A stretch of 64,000 nucleotides of DNA from Rhizobium rosettiformans W3 (GCF_004912135.1 NZ_STGU01000005.1:225516-289515); one strand, 5' to 3'. Shown: positions 26,094-35,933, numbered from the stretch's first letter. Translations and numbers: made by a program. Notes: generated by a model from the letters alone, not told the origin.

Positions 26094-26188
26094 GATGGCC
26101 GCAAAATGCATTGCAAATTGCCCCTTTGGCAAGCTGACATTTGCCGGTCGCTGCTCTATAGAGGCGCAAGATTGAAGAGGATCCCGAC

Positions 26189-26503
26189 ATGACAGGACTG
26201 GTGAGAAGCAGTGCCGACCTCGATCCGCGCCGCCGGCGCATCCTGTTCCGCTGCTGGCATCGTGGTATCCGCGAGATGGATTTGATGCTCGGCCAGTTCT
26301 GCGAGGCCCACATCGCCGAGCTTTCTGACGAAGATCTGGACGAGCTCGAGCGCATCATGGCCGAGGAAGACAACGACCTCGTCAAATACATCACCGGCGC
26401 CGAACCCGTTCCCGCCCACCTTCAGACGCCACTCTTCGAACGCATAGCCGCTCTCCGGCCGGATTTTTCGCCGGTCACGGGCGAAGAAACCGCTGCAAAG
26501 TAA
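26189..26503 (+). CDS. sdhE: FAD assembly factor SdhE (succinate dehydrogenase)
   Basis: 104 residues. The hallmark 'RGIREMDLMLGQF' (about residues 28-40) contains the RGxxE motif needed to attach FAD covalently to the flavoprotein subunit SdhA. The rest is a short helical bundle with acidic stretches ('LSDEDLDELERIMAEEDND'). The stop codon lies three bases before the ATG of mfd, so the two are probably co-transcribed; this pairing is common in alphaproteobacteria. Confidence 0.92.
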   Translation: MTGLVRSSADLDPRRRRILFRCWHRGIREMDLMLGQFCEAHIAELSDEDLDELERIMAEEDNDLVKYITGAEPVPAHLQTPLFERIAALRPDFSPVTGEETAAK

Positions 26504-26506
26504 TTG

Positions 26507-29500
26507 ATGATGTCCCTGATCGATGTGAAGCGGATTGTCGGCGCACAATCCGCGCTGACGCTCTCCCATGTGCCCGACGGCATGGATGCCTTTATCCTCG
26601 CCGAGTTGGCGCGCGAGGGTAAACCGGTCGCCTATGTGGTCTCGGACGGGCAGCGCCTGCAGAACATCGAACAGACGCTGAGCTTTGCCGCGCCCGACAT
26701 CCCGGTGCTCACGCTTCCGGCCTGGGACTGCCTGCCTTATGACCGCGTCTCACCCTCGGCCGACGTCTCTGCACGCCGCCTTGCAGCACTTTCGGGCCTC
26801 ATCTCGCTCTACCTGAAGCCGCATCCGGCGATCGTGCTGGTGACCGTCAATGCCATGCTGCAGAAGGTGGCGCCAGCTGACGTGATCGACAGCCTCGGAT
26901 TTTCTGCAAAACCCGGCAACCAAGTCCGCATGGACGACATTGCCGCACGCCTGGAGCGCAACGGCTTCGACCGCGTGGCCACAGTGCGCGAGGTCGGCGA
27001 ATTCGCCGTGCGAGGCGGCATCCTTGATGTTTTCGTGCCGGGTTCGGAAGAGCCCGTGCGCCTCGATTTCTTCGGCGATACGCTCGAAAGCATCCGCTCC
27101 TTTGATCCGGCAAGCCAGCGCACCATCGGCCAGGTCCGCTCGCTTGACCTCAATCCAATGAGCGAGGTGACGCTGACACCGGAAAACATCAGCCGCTTCC
27201 GCAAGAACTATCTCTCGCTCTTTGGCGCTGCCAACCGCGACGACGCGCTTTACGCCGCCGTCTCGGAAGGCCGTCGCTATGCCGGCATGGAGCATTGGCT
27301 GCCGCTGTTCTACGATCAGCTCGAAACGACCTTCGACTATCTGCGCGGCTTCCGTATGGTCACAGACCATACCGTGCGTGAGGCAGCCGAAGAGCGCGCC
27401 AAGCTGATCCGCGACTATTACGAGGCCCGCCTCAACTCGGCGACGCCCGGCAAGGGCCATCTTGCCCAGGGCACGCCCTACAAGCCGGTCCCGCCGGAGC
27501 GGCTCTATCTCGGCGCCGGTGAATTCGGCCGAGCCCTCGACGCCTTCGACCCGATCCGCATCACCCCCTTTGCCGAACATGGCGGCGAAAGCCGTCTTGT
27601 CATCGAAGTCGATGCGCGCCCGACGCCGCGCTGGGCCAAGACGGCGAATGAGGCAACGGAAGAAGGCAACCGCACCAACGTCTTCGGCCAGGCCGTCACC
27701 TATATCGCCGACAAGCGCGCAGCCGGTGCGAAGGTCGTCGTCTCCGGCTGGTCGGAAGGCTCGCTGGATCGCCTGCTGCAGGTGCTGAACGAACATGGGC
27801 TGGAAAAGCTCGTTCCCGTCGCAGCCCTCAAGGATGTCGACAAGCTGAAGAAGGGCGAGGCGGGCACCGCAGTCCTCAGCCTCGAAGGTGGCTTCGAGGC
27901 CGGCAACCTCATCATCGTCGGCGAGCAGGACATCCTCGGCGACCGCATGGTCCGCCGCTCCAAGCGCCGCAAGCGCGCCGCCGATTTTATCTCCGAAGTC
28001 GCTGGCCTCGACGAGGGCTCGATCGTCGTCCATGCCGAACACGGTATCGGCCGCTTCATTGGCCTGCGCACGATCGAGGCCGCCGGCGCGCCGCATGCCT
28101 GCCTCGAGCTGCAATATGCCGACGAGGCAAAACTCTTCCTGCCGGTCGAAAACATCGATCTCCTCTCTCGCTATGGTGGGGAGGCGACCGAGGTCCAGCT
28201 CGACAAGCTGGGTGGCGGCGCCTGGCAGATGCGCAAGGCCAAGCTCAAGAAGCGCCTGCTCGATATGGCTGGCGCCCTGATCCGCATTGCCGCCGAGCGC
28301 ATGACCCGTTCCGCGCCTGTGCTGACGACGCAGGAAGGCCTCTACGACGAGTTTGCCGCCCGCTTCCCCTATGACGAGACGGAAGACCAGGAAAACGCCA
28401 TCGAGGCCGTCCGCTCCGACCTGGGCCAGGGCCGTCCGATGGACCGCCTCGTCTGTGGCGATGTCGGCTTCGGCAAGACGGAAGTGGCACTGCGCGCCGC
28501 CTTCATCGCGGCGATGAACGGCATCCAGGTCGCCGTCGTCGTGCCGACCACGCTGCTCGCCCGCCAGCACTTCAAGACCTTTTCCGAACGCTTCCGGGGA
28601 CTGCCGATCCGCGTCCAGCAGGCCTCGCGCCTCGTGGGCACCAAGGAGCTGAACCTCGTCAAGAAGGAAGTGGCAGAGGGCAAGACGGATATCGTCGTTG
28701 GAACCCATGCTTTGCTCGGCTCCGGCATCACTTTCGCCAACCTCGGCCTTCTCATCATCGACGAGGAGCAGCATTTCGGCGTCAAGCACAAGGAGCGCCT
28801 GAAGGAACTGAAGTCCGACGTTCACGTCCTGACGCTCTCGGCCACGCCGATCCCGCGTACCCTGCAGCTCGCCATGACCGGCGTGCGCGAACTCTCGCTC
28901 ATCACCACGCCGCCGGTCGACCGCATGGCGGTGCGCACCTTCATCTCGCCCTTCGATCCACTGGTCATTCGCGAAACCCTGATGCGCGAGCATTATCGCG
29001 GCGGCCAGAGTTTCTATGTCTGTCCGCGTCTCGCCGATCTCGCCGATATCAAGGCCTTCCTCGACGAGAACGTGCCGGAACTGAAGGTCGCCGTGGCACA
29101 TGGTCAGATGGCGGCTGGCGAGCTTGAGGACATCATGAACGCCTTCTACGAAGGCCGCTACGACGTTCTGCTCTCGACCACGATCGTCGAATCCGGCCTT
29201 GATGTTCCCACAGCCAATACGCTGATCGTCCATCGCGCCGACATGTTCGGTCTCGCCCAGCTCTACCAGATCCGCGGTCGCGTCGGCCGCTCCAAGGTCC
29301 GCGCCTTTGCGCTCCTGACGCTGCCGGTCAACAAGGTGCTGACGGCGGGCGCCGAACGTCGCCTCAAGGTCCTGCAATCGCTCGACACGCTCGGCGCCGG
29401 CTTCCAGCTTGCCAGCCACGACCTCGACATCCGCGGCGCCGGCAATCTGCTCGGCGAGGAACAGTCCGGCCATATCAAGGAGGTCGGCTTCGAACTCTAC

Positions 29501-30016
29501 CAGCAGATGCTGGAAGAGGCCGTTGCGGAAGTGAAGGGCGTCGACGAAGTCGTCGACACCGGCTGGTCGCCGCAGATACAGGTCGGCACCTCGGTGATGA
29601 TCCCGGAAAACTATGTGCCGGATCTGCATCTGCGCATGGCGCTCTATCGCCGCCTCGGCGAATTGGACGACTTGCGCGAGATCGACGGCTTCGGCGCCGA
29701 GCTCATCGACCGCTTCGGCCCGCTGCCGATCGAGGTCCAGCACCTGCTGAAGGTCGTCTACATCAAGGCGCTTTGCCGCAAGGCGAATGTCGAGAAGCTG
29801 GAAGCCGGTCCCAAGGGCGTCGTGGTCCAGTTCCGCGGCAAGCAGTTCCCGAATCCGGCAGCGCTGGTCGGTTACATCGCCAAGCAAGGCACCATGGCCA
29901 AGATCCGGCCGGACCACTCGGTGTTCCTGACCCGCGATCTGCCGACGCCGGAAAAGCGGCTGGCAGGCGCGGCGGTGGTCATGACGCAACTGGCGGAACT
30001 GGCGAAGGCGAGCTGA
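26507..30016 (+). CDS. mfd: Transcription-repair coupling factor
   Basis: 1169 residues from the first ATG after the sdhE stop (a second ATG follows directly). UvrB-like domains fill the N-terminal half. A CarD-like RNA polymerase interaction domain starts near 'GSIVVHAEHGIGRFIGL' (about residue 505). The SF2 translocase has Walker A 'GDVGFGKTEVALRAAF', 'LIIDEEQHFGVKHKERLK', 'SATPIPRTLQLAM' and 'YQIRGRVGRS', and the TRCF C-terminal domain ends the protein. It removes RNA polymerase stalled at lesions and recruits UvrA, which is encoded about 13 kb away here. Confidence 0.97.
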   Translation: MMSLIDVKRIVGAQSALTLSHVPDGMDAFILAELAREGKPVAYVVSDGQRLQNIEQTLSFAAPDIPVLTLPAWDCLPYDRVSPSADVSARRLAALSGLISLYLKPHPAIVLVTVNAMLQKVAPADVIDSLGFSAKPGNQVRMDDIAARLERNGFDRVATVREVGEFAVRGGILDVFVPGSEEPVRLDFFGDTLESIRSFDPASQRTIGQVRSLDLNPMSEVTLTPENISRFRKNYLSLFGAANRDDALYAAVSEGRRYAGMEHWLPLFYDQLETTFDYLRGFRMVTDHTVREAAEERAKLIRDYYEARLNSATPGKGHLAQGTPYKPVPPERLYLGAGEFGRALDAFDPIRITPFAEHGGESRLVIEVDARPTPRWAKTANEATEEGNRTNVFGQAVTYIADKRAAGAKVVVSGWSEGSLDRLLQVLNEHGLEKLVPVAALKDVDKLKKGEAGTAVLSLEGGFEAGNLIIVGEQDILGDRMVRRSKRRKRAADFISEVAGLDEGSIVVHAEHGIGRFIGLRTIEAAGAPHACLELQYADEAKLFLPVENIDLLSRYGGEATEVQLDKLGGGAWQMRKAKLKKRLLDMAGALIRIAAERMTRSAPVLTTQEGLYDEFAARFPYDETEDQENAIEAVRSDLGQGRPMDRLVCGDVGFGKTEVALRAAFIAAMNGIQVAVVVPTTLLARQHFKTFSERFRGLPIRVQQASRLVGTKELNLVKKEVAEGKTDIVVGTHALLGSGITFANLGLLIIDEEQHFGVKHKERLKELKSDVHVLTLSATPIPRTLQLAMTGVRELSLITTPPVDRMAVRTFISPFDPLVIRETLMREHYRGGQSFYVCPRLADLADIKAFLDENVPELKVAVAHGQMAAGELEDIMNAFYEGRYDVLLSTTIVESGLDVPTANTLIVHRADMFGLAQLYQIRGRVGRSKVRAFALLTLPVNKVLTAGAERRLKVLQSLDTLGAGFQLASHDLDIRGAGNLLGEEQSGHIKEVGFELYQQMLEEAVAEVKGVDEVVDTGWSPQIQVGTSVMIPENYVPDLHLRMALYRRLGELDDLREIDGFGAELIDRFGPLPIEVQHLLKVVYIKALCRKANVEKLEAGPKGVVVQFRGKQFPNPAALVGYIAKQGTMAKIRPDHSVFLTRDLPTPEKRLAGAAVVMTQLAELAKAS

Positions 30017-30033
30017 GAGGCTGCTTCTCTGCG

Positions 30034-30969
30034 TTAGACGCCGGGCTCTTCCGGTTTGATCGCCAGTGCTGCATCTGTCTTGCCGGCCACCGGTGGCGGA
30101 AGCGGCGTGTCGCGCTTGCGCTCGCGGATCAGCGTCAAAAGACCCGAGCCTACGATCAGCGCTATGCCGATCCCCATCGGCCAGTCGACCTTGTCGCCGA
30201 AGACGAGATAGCCGAGCAGGATGGCCCAGAGCATCTGGCTGTACTGGATCGGACCGACGATCGCGGCCGGCGCATAGAAGGAGGCGAGCATCATGAAGAT
30301 GTTGCCGACCGCACCGAGAATGCCGAAGGCTGCGAGCAGACCGAGATCATAGGCACTCGGAGCGTGGAAGTCCGGCAGGGAAAGCACACCGCAGAGGATG
30401 ACATTGCCGAGCAGGCCTGCGCCATAGAGCGAGATGTTCTTCTCCTGCGGTCCGATGGCGCGGTAGATGACGATCGACACGCCGCCGGCAAAACCCGAGA
30501 TCAGCGCTGCAAGATGTCCGATCTCGAGCTCTCGGAAGCCGGGCCGCAACACGACGAGAACTCCGAGGAAGCCGATGATCACGGCTGCCCAGCGCTTCAT
30601 GCCCACCTGTTCCTTGAGAAAAAGCACCGACATGATCGTGGCGAAGCTCGGCAGAAGGAAAATCAGGCAGAAGGCCTCCGCCATCGATAGCCGGGTAAAG
30701 GCCACGATACTGCCGACGGTCCCCACCGTCGCGCAGACGAAGCGCAGCCACCAGAGCGGCCAGTTGGTGCTGCGTACCAGATCGGTATAGCGATCTTCGC
30801 GCTTCATCAGGAAGGGAATGGCAAGGAAGCCGAAGAGGCTGCCGATAAAGCCCGCCTCGAAGGCGGGCACACGCCCCTCGACCAGCTTCACCGAAGCATC
30901 ACTGAAGGAATAGGCGGCAAAACAGATGAAGGCGAGCAGAATGCCCTTGAAGGTGGTGTCGGCGGACAA
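30034..30969 (-). CDS. DMT superfamily (EamA-type) transporter
   Basis: 311 residues with about ten hydrophobic segments in two EamA repeats. The only candidate start at the N-terminus is a TTG at 30969 without a strong ribosome binding site, so the exact start is uncertain. Members export amino acids, metabolites or drugs; the substrate cannot be read. It converges with mfd and follows a DsbA-fold gene on the same strand, separated by 57 bases. Confidence 0.82.
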   Translation of the reverse strand: MSADTTFKGILLAFICFAAYSFSDASVKLVEGRVPAFEAGFIGSLFGFLAIPFLMKREDRYTDLVRSTNWPLWWLRFVCATVGTVGSIVAFTRLSMAEAFCLIFLLPSFATIMSVLFLKEQVGMKRWAAVIIGFLGVLVVLRPGFRELEIGHLAALISGFAGGVSIVIYRAIGPQEKNISLYGAGLLGNVILCGVLSLPDFHAPSAYDLGLLAAFGILGAVGNIFMMLASFYAPAAIVGPIQYSQMLWAILLGYLVFGDKVDWPMGIGIALIVGSGLLTLIRERKRDTPLPPPVAGKTDAALAIKPEEPGV

Positions 30970-31026
30970 GATGATGATCCCGGGGAGGAGGTGACCTCAC
31001 CGGGATACGGGTGTTCGGTAAAACCG

Positions 31027-31698
31027 TCAATTGAGATTACGGATCGCCTCAGCCTTTGCCTTGGCGATTTCACGCAGCGCGTTTGCCAGTTCCGCCGGCG
31101 GCTGGGCACCGCTGACTGCATATTGCTGGTCGAAGATGAAGAAGGGCACACCGTTCACACCCATCTGCTTGGCGGCATCCACTTCCGAAAGAACATGCGT
31201 GACGTCGGCATCGCCCGAGAGAAGCGATTCGATCACCGGCCGCGACAAGCCGGCTTCGGTCGCGATATCGAGCAGCACTGCCGGGTCGCCGATATTGCGG
31301 CCCTGTTCGAAATTCGCCTTGAACAGGAGATCGACGACGCGCCCCTGTGTCTCGCGGCTTTCCTGACCGGCCCAGTGGATCAGGCGATGCGCATCGAGCG
31401 TGTTCGGCCCGACCTTGATCGCCGCGAAATCGAAGTTGATCCCGACTTCCGCGCCGAGCTCCTTCAAATGGGCATGCGCCCGGTCCATGTTGTCCTTGCC
31501 GCCGAGCTTCTTGGCGAGCTCGACCTGCTGGTCTACACCCTCCGGCGGATAGTCCGGATTGAGCTGATAGGGGCGCCAGTTGATGTCGACGCTCACCTCG
31601 TCCTGCACCTCGGCAATCGCGAGCTCCAGCCGGGCCTTGCCGAGATAACACCAGGGGCAGACCACGTCTGAAACGAGGTCGATGGTGATGCGGTCCAT
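31027..31698 (-). CDS. DsbA-family (FrnE-type) oxidoreductase
   Basis: 223 residues from the ATG at 31698 ('MDRITIDLVSDVVCPWCYLGK'). The CPWC redox motif is near residues 14-17 and the rest matches the FrnE/2-hydroxychromene-2-carboxylate isomerase group of thioredoxin-fold proteins, with a helical insertion. No signal peptide, so it acts in the cytoplasm. Relatives are linked to polyketide synthesis and oxidative stress, but a substrate cannot be assigned. It may be co-transcribed with the downstream DMT transporter. Confidence 0.85.
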   Translation of the reverse strand: MDRITIDLVSDVVCPWCYLGKARLELAIAEVQDEVSVDINWRPYQLNPDYPPEGVDQQVELAKKLGGKDNMDRAHAHLKELGAEVGINFDFAAIKVGPNTLDAHRLIHWAGQESRETQGRVVDLLFKANFEQGRNIGDPAVLLDIATEAGLSRPVIESLLSGDADVTHVLSEVDAAKQMGVNGVPFFIFDQQYAVSGAQPPAELANALREIAKAKAEAIRNLN

Positions 31699-31740
31699 GA
31701 TGTGTCCTTCCTGCGGCAGGGCGTGTTCTGTCATCCGTCA

Positions 31741-31776
31741 CTTAAATCAAAACGGGCCGGAGGCAAGCTCCGGCCC
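31741..31776 (-). terminator. Terminator after the peptide-type binding protein gene
   Basis: On the minus strand a perfect 9-bp stem GGGCCGGAG / CTCCGGCCC with a five-base loop is followed by GTTTTGATTT. It lies 27 bases after the stop at 31804. Confidence 0.8.
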
Positions 31777-31803
31777 GAAAACACAGCGTCAAACGGTTCG
31801 TTC

Positions 31804-33609
31804 TTATTGCACCCGCGCGTCGAACCAGGTTGGCCGCTGGTAACCGTAGAGCGGGTTTGCGTCCGGCCGGCCGATATGCTTCCAGCGTGCAACCCACTGT
31901 TCGCCGATATGGTAGAGCGGCACGACATAGTGACCGGCCACCAGAAGGCGGTCATAGGCGCGCACCGCCGCTTGAAAATCGGCCGGGTCGCGGGCCTGCA
32001 GCAGCGCTTCCATCACCCGATCGATATCCGGATCGGCAACGCCAGCATAGTTGAAGCTGCCCTGCGCGTCCTTCGACTCCGAGCCCCAACGATTGACCTG
32101 CTCGGCGCCCGGCGAGAGCGACGAGGTGTAGGACTTGATGATCATGTCGTAGTCGAAGCTGTTGGAGCGCGCCTGATACTGCGCATCGTCCACAGTCCGG
32201 ATCGCCATGTCGATGCCGATCAGCTTCAGCGTCCGCTGAAAGGCGAGCGCCATCTTCTCCTGGCCCTCGTTCTGGGTCATCACCTCGAAGGCGAGCGGCT
32301 TGCCCGAGGCATCGACCATCTTGCCACCCTGGATCTTGTAGCCGGCCTCGCCGAAGAGCTTCACGGCCTTGCCCAGCGCCTTGCGGTCACCGCCTGAGCC
32401 GTCGGTCGCAGACTGCGTGTACGTGCCGGCAAGGATCTCCGGCGAGAGCTTGTCCTTCGCGGGGCCGAGCAGGGCGAGTTCCTTCTCGTCGGCCGCATTG
32501 CCGTAGGCGCCGAGCGCCGAGTTCTGCCAGTAGCTCTGTGTGCGCGTGAAGGCATTGCCATAGAGCGTCTTGTTCAGCCATTCGAAGTCGAAGGCCGTGC
32601 TGATCGCCTCGCGCACCTTCACGTCGCCGAAGATCGGGCGTCTGGTGTTGAAAACGAAGCCCAGCATGCCGGAAGGCAGCCCCGGCTTGAAGCTTTCCTT
32701 GATGACGTCACCGTTCTGCGCTGCCGGGAAGTCGTAGGCCCTTTGCCAGTGATTGGCGTCGCCTTCCGGATAGATATCGATCTCACCCTTCTTGAAGGCC
32801 TCGAACAGCGTCGCTTCCTGCAGGAAATAGGTGACGCTGATCTCGTCGTAATTGTCGAAGCCGATCTTCGAAGGCAGGTCCTTGCCCCAGTAATCGGGGT
32901 CTCGCGCCCACGTCACCTTCTCGCCGGGCCGCAACTCCTTGATCTTGTAGGGGCCGGAGCCGACGGGAATGTCCAGCCCGCCCTGGTCGAAGGTCTCGGG
33001 ATTGATCGCATGTTTCGGCAGGATCGGGGTCGAGGACGCGAAGATCAACGGCGTCTCGCGGTTGGCCTTGTCGTTGAAGGTGAACTTCACGCCATGCTCG
33101 CCCACCTTCTCCATCTTCTCGACCGCGCTGAGTCGGCCGTTGAACGGCGGGCGCCCCTTGTCCCGCAGGAGTTCGAAGGTGAAGATCACATCCTCGGGCG
33201 TCACTGGCTTGCCGTCATGCCACCGGGCCTTGGGATTGAGGTTGAACTGCACATAGGTCCGGTCCGCATCCCATTCCACGGTTTCAGCCAGCAGGCCATA
33301 CAGCGTGAAGGGCTCGTCGGCGGAGCGCGTCATCAGCGGTTCGTAGAGCAGGTTTCCGAATTCCGGGTCCCAGACGCCACGGGCCGTCGTGCGCATGCCC
33401 TTGAGGACGAAGGGGTTCAACGCGTCGAAAGTCCCGACTACGCCGTAATTGACCTTGCCACCCTTTTTCACATCCGGCTTCACATAGGGAAAATGGGTAT
33501 AATCCGCCGACAATGCGGGTTCACCATGCATCGCGATCCCGTGAACGGGTTCCGCCTGGGCGACGGTCGCGAAAGGCAGGAGACAAAGGCTGAAGAAGAG
33601 ACGGCGCAA
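31804..33609 (-). CDS. Family 5 extracellular solute-binding protein (YejA-like)
   Basis: 601 residues if the TTG at 33609 is the start; it is preceded by AGAGGA at good spacing and followed at once by a signal peptide (LRRLFFSLCLLPFATVAQA). A longer frame to 33669 gives a less convincing leader. The body is a cluster C peptide-type receptor, with 'DALNPFVLKGM', 'SLSPGAEQVNRWGS' and 'VVPLYHIGEQWVARW', closest in character to the YejA group that binds oligopeptides or antimicrobial peptides. No permease or ATPase genes flank it, so it is an orphan receptor in this window. Confidence 0.85.
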   Translation of the reverse strand: MRRLFFSLCLLPFATVAQAEPVHGIAMHGEPALSADYTHFPYVKPDVKKGGKVNYGVVGTFDALNPFVLKGMRTTARGVWDPEFGNLLYEPLMTRSADEPFTLYGLLAETVEWDADRTYVQFNLNPKARWHDGKPVTPEDVIFTFELLRDKGRPPFNGRLSAVEKMEKVGEHGVKFTFNDKANRETPLIFASSTPILPKHAINPETFDQGGLDIPVGSGPYKIKELRPGEKVTWARDPDYWGKDLPSKIGFDNYDEISVTYFLQEATLFEAFKKGEIDIYPEGDANHWQRAYDFPAAQNGDVIKESFKPGLPSGMLGFVFNTRRPIFGDVKVREAISTAFDFEWLNKTLYGNAFTRTQSYWQNSALGAYGNAADEKELALLGPAKDKLSPEILAGTYTQSATDGSGGDRKALGKAVKLFGEAGYKIQGGKMVDASGKPLAFEVMTQNEGQEKMALAFQRTLKLIGIDMAIRTVDDAQYQARSNSFDYDMIIKSYTSSLSPGAEQVNRWGSESKDAQGSFNYAGVADPDIDRVMEALLQARDPADFQAAVRAYDRLLVAGHYVVPLYHIGEQWVARWKHIGRPDANPLYGYQRPTWFDARVQ

Positions 33610-33881
33610 GATTGAGGTCCTCTCGGCATGTGAATCTGTAATGTGCGCGAAGGCTAGCACAATCACCATAAAACCAACACAAGCGGGTGGGATTTAGGCG
33701 GAGTGAGTCGATCCGGCGTCAAAGAAACGCTGGATATTCCGGCCGCCACAATGTAACAGGTGAGCCAGATCGCCGGGTCATGTATTTGCCTCATTTGAAC
33801 GACAGGTGAGGGCACACACGACTGGTGAATGACGCGGCAACGAAGTCCGCGCGACAGGGGTTTTCAGGAGACGGAATACGT

Positions 33882-34517
33882 ATGATGTTCAAACTTAGCA
33901 ACGCAACGCGGACGGCTGTGTCTGCACTCGCACTGTCCTTCGCTGCCAGCGCCATGCCGGTTGTCGCGCAGGCTCAGGAAGCCGCTGCTGCACCGAACTC
34001 GGCCAAGTGGTTCAAGACCTGCGCCAAGCAGGAAGAATCCGATGTCTGCGTCGTTCAGAACCAGCTCGTGGCTGCCAATGGCCAGCTGATCACCGCTGTC
34101 GGACTGATCACAGTTGAAGGCAAGGTCAATCGCAAGCTGCTGCAGGTCACGGTTCCCTCGGCCCGTCTGATCCCGCCGGGCGTGATGATGCAGATCGACG
34201 GCGGCAAGGGCACCAAGCTCGATTACGCTGTCTGCTTGCCGGATCGCTGCACCGCCGAGATCCCGCTGACCGATGCGATCATCGACAGCCTGAAGAAGGG
34301 TGGCGAGGTCGTGTTTACCTCGATCAACTTCCGCCGCGCGCCGAACCCGATCAAGATCCCGCTAACCGGCTTCACCGGCGCCTTCGATGGTGAGGCCATG
34401 TCGCAGTCGCAGGCCGAAGAGCGCCAGCGTCTCCTGCAGGAAGCCATGCAGAAGAAGCAGGAAGAGCGCAACAAGGCGATCACCGACGCCCAGAACGCTG
34501 CCAAGCAGGGCAATTAA
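33882..34517 (+). CDS. Invasion-associated locus B (IalB) family protein
   Basis: 211 residues from the ATG at 33882 (AGGAG about eleven bases upstream; another ATG follows directly). A signal peptide ends near 'VVAQA'. The mature part has the IalB layout: 'WFKTCAKQEESDVCVVQNQ', 'VPSARLIPPGVMMQIDGG' and 'YAVCLPDRCTAEIPLTD', with four cysteines likely forming disulfides. A Gln/Glu-rich, probably coiled tail follows after residue 170. IalB proteins are common in Rhizobiales and named after Bartonella erythrocyte entry, but their function in soil bacteria is not known. Confidence 0.9.
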   Translation: MMFKLSNATRTAVSALALSFAASAMPVVAQAQEAAAAPNSAKWFKTCAKQEESDVCVVQNQLVAANGQLITAVGLITVEGKVNRKLLQVTVPSARLIPPGVMMQIDGGKGTKLDYAVCLPDRCTAEIPLTDAIIDSLKKGGEVVFTSINFRRAPNPIKIPLTGFTGAFDGEAMSQSQAEERQRLLQEAMQKKQEERNKAITDAQNAAKQGN

Positions 34518-34542
34518 GCTCCGCCAGGCCACTGAAATGCAA

Positions 34543-34575
34543 GAAGCCCGCGTCGCAAGACGCGGGCTTCTTCGT
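34543..34575 (+). terminator. Terminator after the IalB-type gene
   Basis: Perfect 12-bp stem GAAGCCCGCGTC / GACGCGGGCTTC with a GCAA tetraloop, then TTCGT. It lies between convergent genes and may act in both directions. Confidence 0.8.
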
Positions 34576-34595
34576 ATCTGGTATCTGCAAGATCG

Positions 34596-34925
34596 TCAGT
34601 GCGCGAAGTTCATCTTCGGCTTGTAGCGGCCGGTCTGCTGCGGTTCGAAGATCTGCTGGATCTGCGGATTGCGCAGCGGCTCCTGGCTCTGGTCGCGTTC
34701 GAGGTTCTGCTCGGACACATAGGCCACATATTCCGTCTCGGAATTCTCGGCGAGCAAGTGATAGAAGGGCTGATCCTTGTGCGGCCGCACCTCGGCCGGG
34801 ATCGCGTTCCACCACTCCTCGGAATTCGCGAACTCCGGGTCAACATCGAAGATCACGCCGCGGAACGGAAAGAACTTATGCCGTACGACGTCCCCGATAC
34901 CAAATTTAGCGCTTCGTTGTTTCAT
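34596..34925 (-). CDS. hspQ: Heat shock protein HspQ
   Basis: 109 residues from the ATG at 34925 with AAGGAAG six bases upstream. The sequence 'KFGIGDVVRHKFFPFRGVIFDVDPEF' and 'PFYHLLAENSETEYVAYVSEQNLE' is the full HspQ (YccV-like) domain, which binds hemimethylated DNA in vitro in E. coli. In enterobacteria HspQ enhances Lon proteolysis. The C-terminal tail after residue 85 is longer than in E. coli and Gln-rich. It stands alone, converging with the IalB gene. Confidence 0.92.
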   Translation of the reverse strand: MKQRSAKFGIGDVVRHKFFPFRGVIFDVDPEFANSEEWWNAIPAEVRPHKDQPFYHLLAENSETEYVAYVSEQNLERDQSQEPLRNPQIQQIFEPQQTGRYKPKMNFAH

Positions 34926-35012
34926 GGCTTGACTTCCTTTCCCTGTCATATTTGGGAAGAAAGCCCGGCAAAATCAAGGGATGGTGTGTGACACCGTGGC
35001 AGCCTGCCACAC

Positions 35013-35933
35013 CTAGCCACTCTTCCGCCCCGGTGCGGTCGCGAGTATCAAGCCGCCGGTCACCAGAACGATGCCAACTGCGTGGTAACGCTCGAAGTGC
35101 TCGCCGAGAAAGACGACGGCCATGAGGATCGACATCGGCGGCATCAGATAGAGCGTCATGCCGGCAATTCCGGGTCCAAAGACCTGGACGGCATGCTGGA
35201 AGCAGTAGAAGGCGGCAAGTGACGCGAAGAGGATGATGCCTGCAAGCTTGGCGAATTCCGTCATCGTGTCCGGCAGAAGGCCACCGGACGCCATCTCGAC
35301 CACGCCCGCTGGGATGAGCACGATCGCACCTGACAGAGCCAGCAGCGCAAAAAGAGGCAGAGGCGGCATCGCCCGCACCGAGGGACGCCGCAAGAGCAGC
35401 GAATAGGCCGCAAACGCAATCGCGGCCACCAGGATCGCGAGGTCGCCGATGTTGAAACTCAGCGAAAGCAAAGCCTCGGGGTGTCCCTTAAGCACGATCG
35501 CCACGACGCCTGAGAAGGCGATCACCATCCCCAGCAGCTCGAGCCTCGTGATCGCCCGCTTCTGAAAAAGCCACTGGAACAGGATGATGAAGAGCGACGA
35601 GGTCGTGTAGATCAAGGTTGCGTTCGATGCCGTGGTCAGCGTCAGCGCCCAGTAGACGACACCGCCACAGATCCCCATGCCAAGTATGCCGAGCGTGAGC
35701 CAAAGGGCCGTGTGCTGGCGCACGAAGGATAGGCAAGCCCGCCGTTCCTGCCAGATGAAGGGCGACATCAAGAGCGCTGCCCCCAGCCAGCGCAGCAGTG
35801 CCGTCGTGAACGGGCCAACTTCGCCGGTGATGCCGCGGCCGAAGATGAGGTTCGACGAAAAGAACAGGGGCGCCAGGAGAAACAGGATCCAGTCGAACAG
35901 GCGCGGGGAGGAGATATTCTGGGAGGCTGCCAT
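35013..35933 (-). CDS. DMT superfamily (EamA-type) transporter
   Basis: 306 residues from the ATG at 35933; a GTG at 35963 in the same frame is possible and neither has a clear ribosome binding site. Ten hydrophobic segments in two EamA halves, with 'ALTLTTASNATLIYTTSSLFI' in the first half. It is not closely similar to the transporter at 30034. Exported substrate unknown. Confidence 0.82.
   Translation of the reverse strand: MAASQNISSPRLFDWILFLLAPLFFSSNLIFGRGITGEVGPFTTALLRWLGAALLMSPFIWQERRACLSFVRQHTALWLTLGILGMGICGGVVYWALTLTTASNATLIYTTSSLFIILFQWLFQKRAITRLELLGMVIAFSGVVAIVLKGHPEALLSLSFNIGDLAILVAAIAFAAYSLLLRRPSVRAMPPLPLFALLALSGAIVLIPAGVVEMASGGLLPDTMTEFAKLAGIILFASLAAFYCFQHAVQVFGPGIAGMTLYLMPPMSILMAVVFLGEHFERYHAVGIVLVTGGLILATAPGRKSG

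Noticed and set aside
24360..26192. 610-residue open frame antisense to recG
   Set aside because: Shadow of recG; no domain or start signal.
26750..29989. 1079-residue open frame antisense to mfd
   Set aside because: Composition shadow of mfd. Asp/His/Arg/Gly-rich low-information translation and no ribosome binding site.
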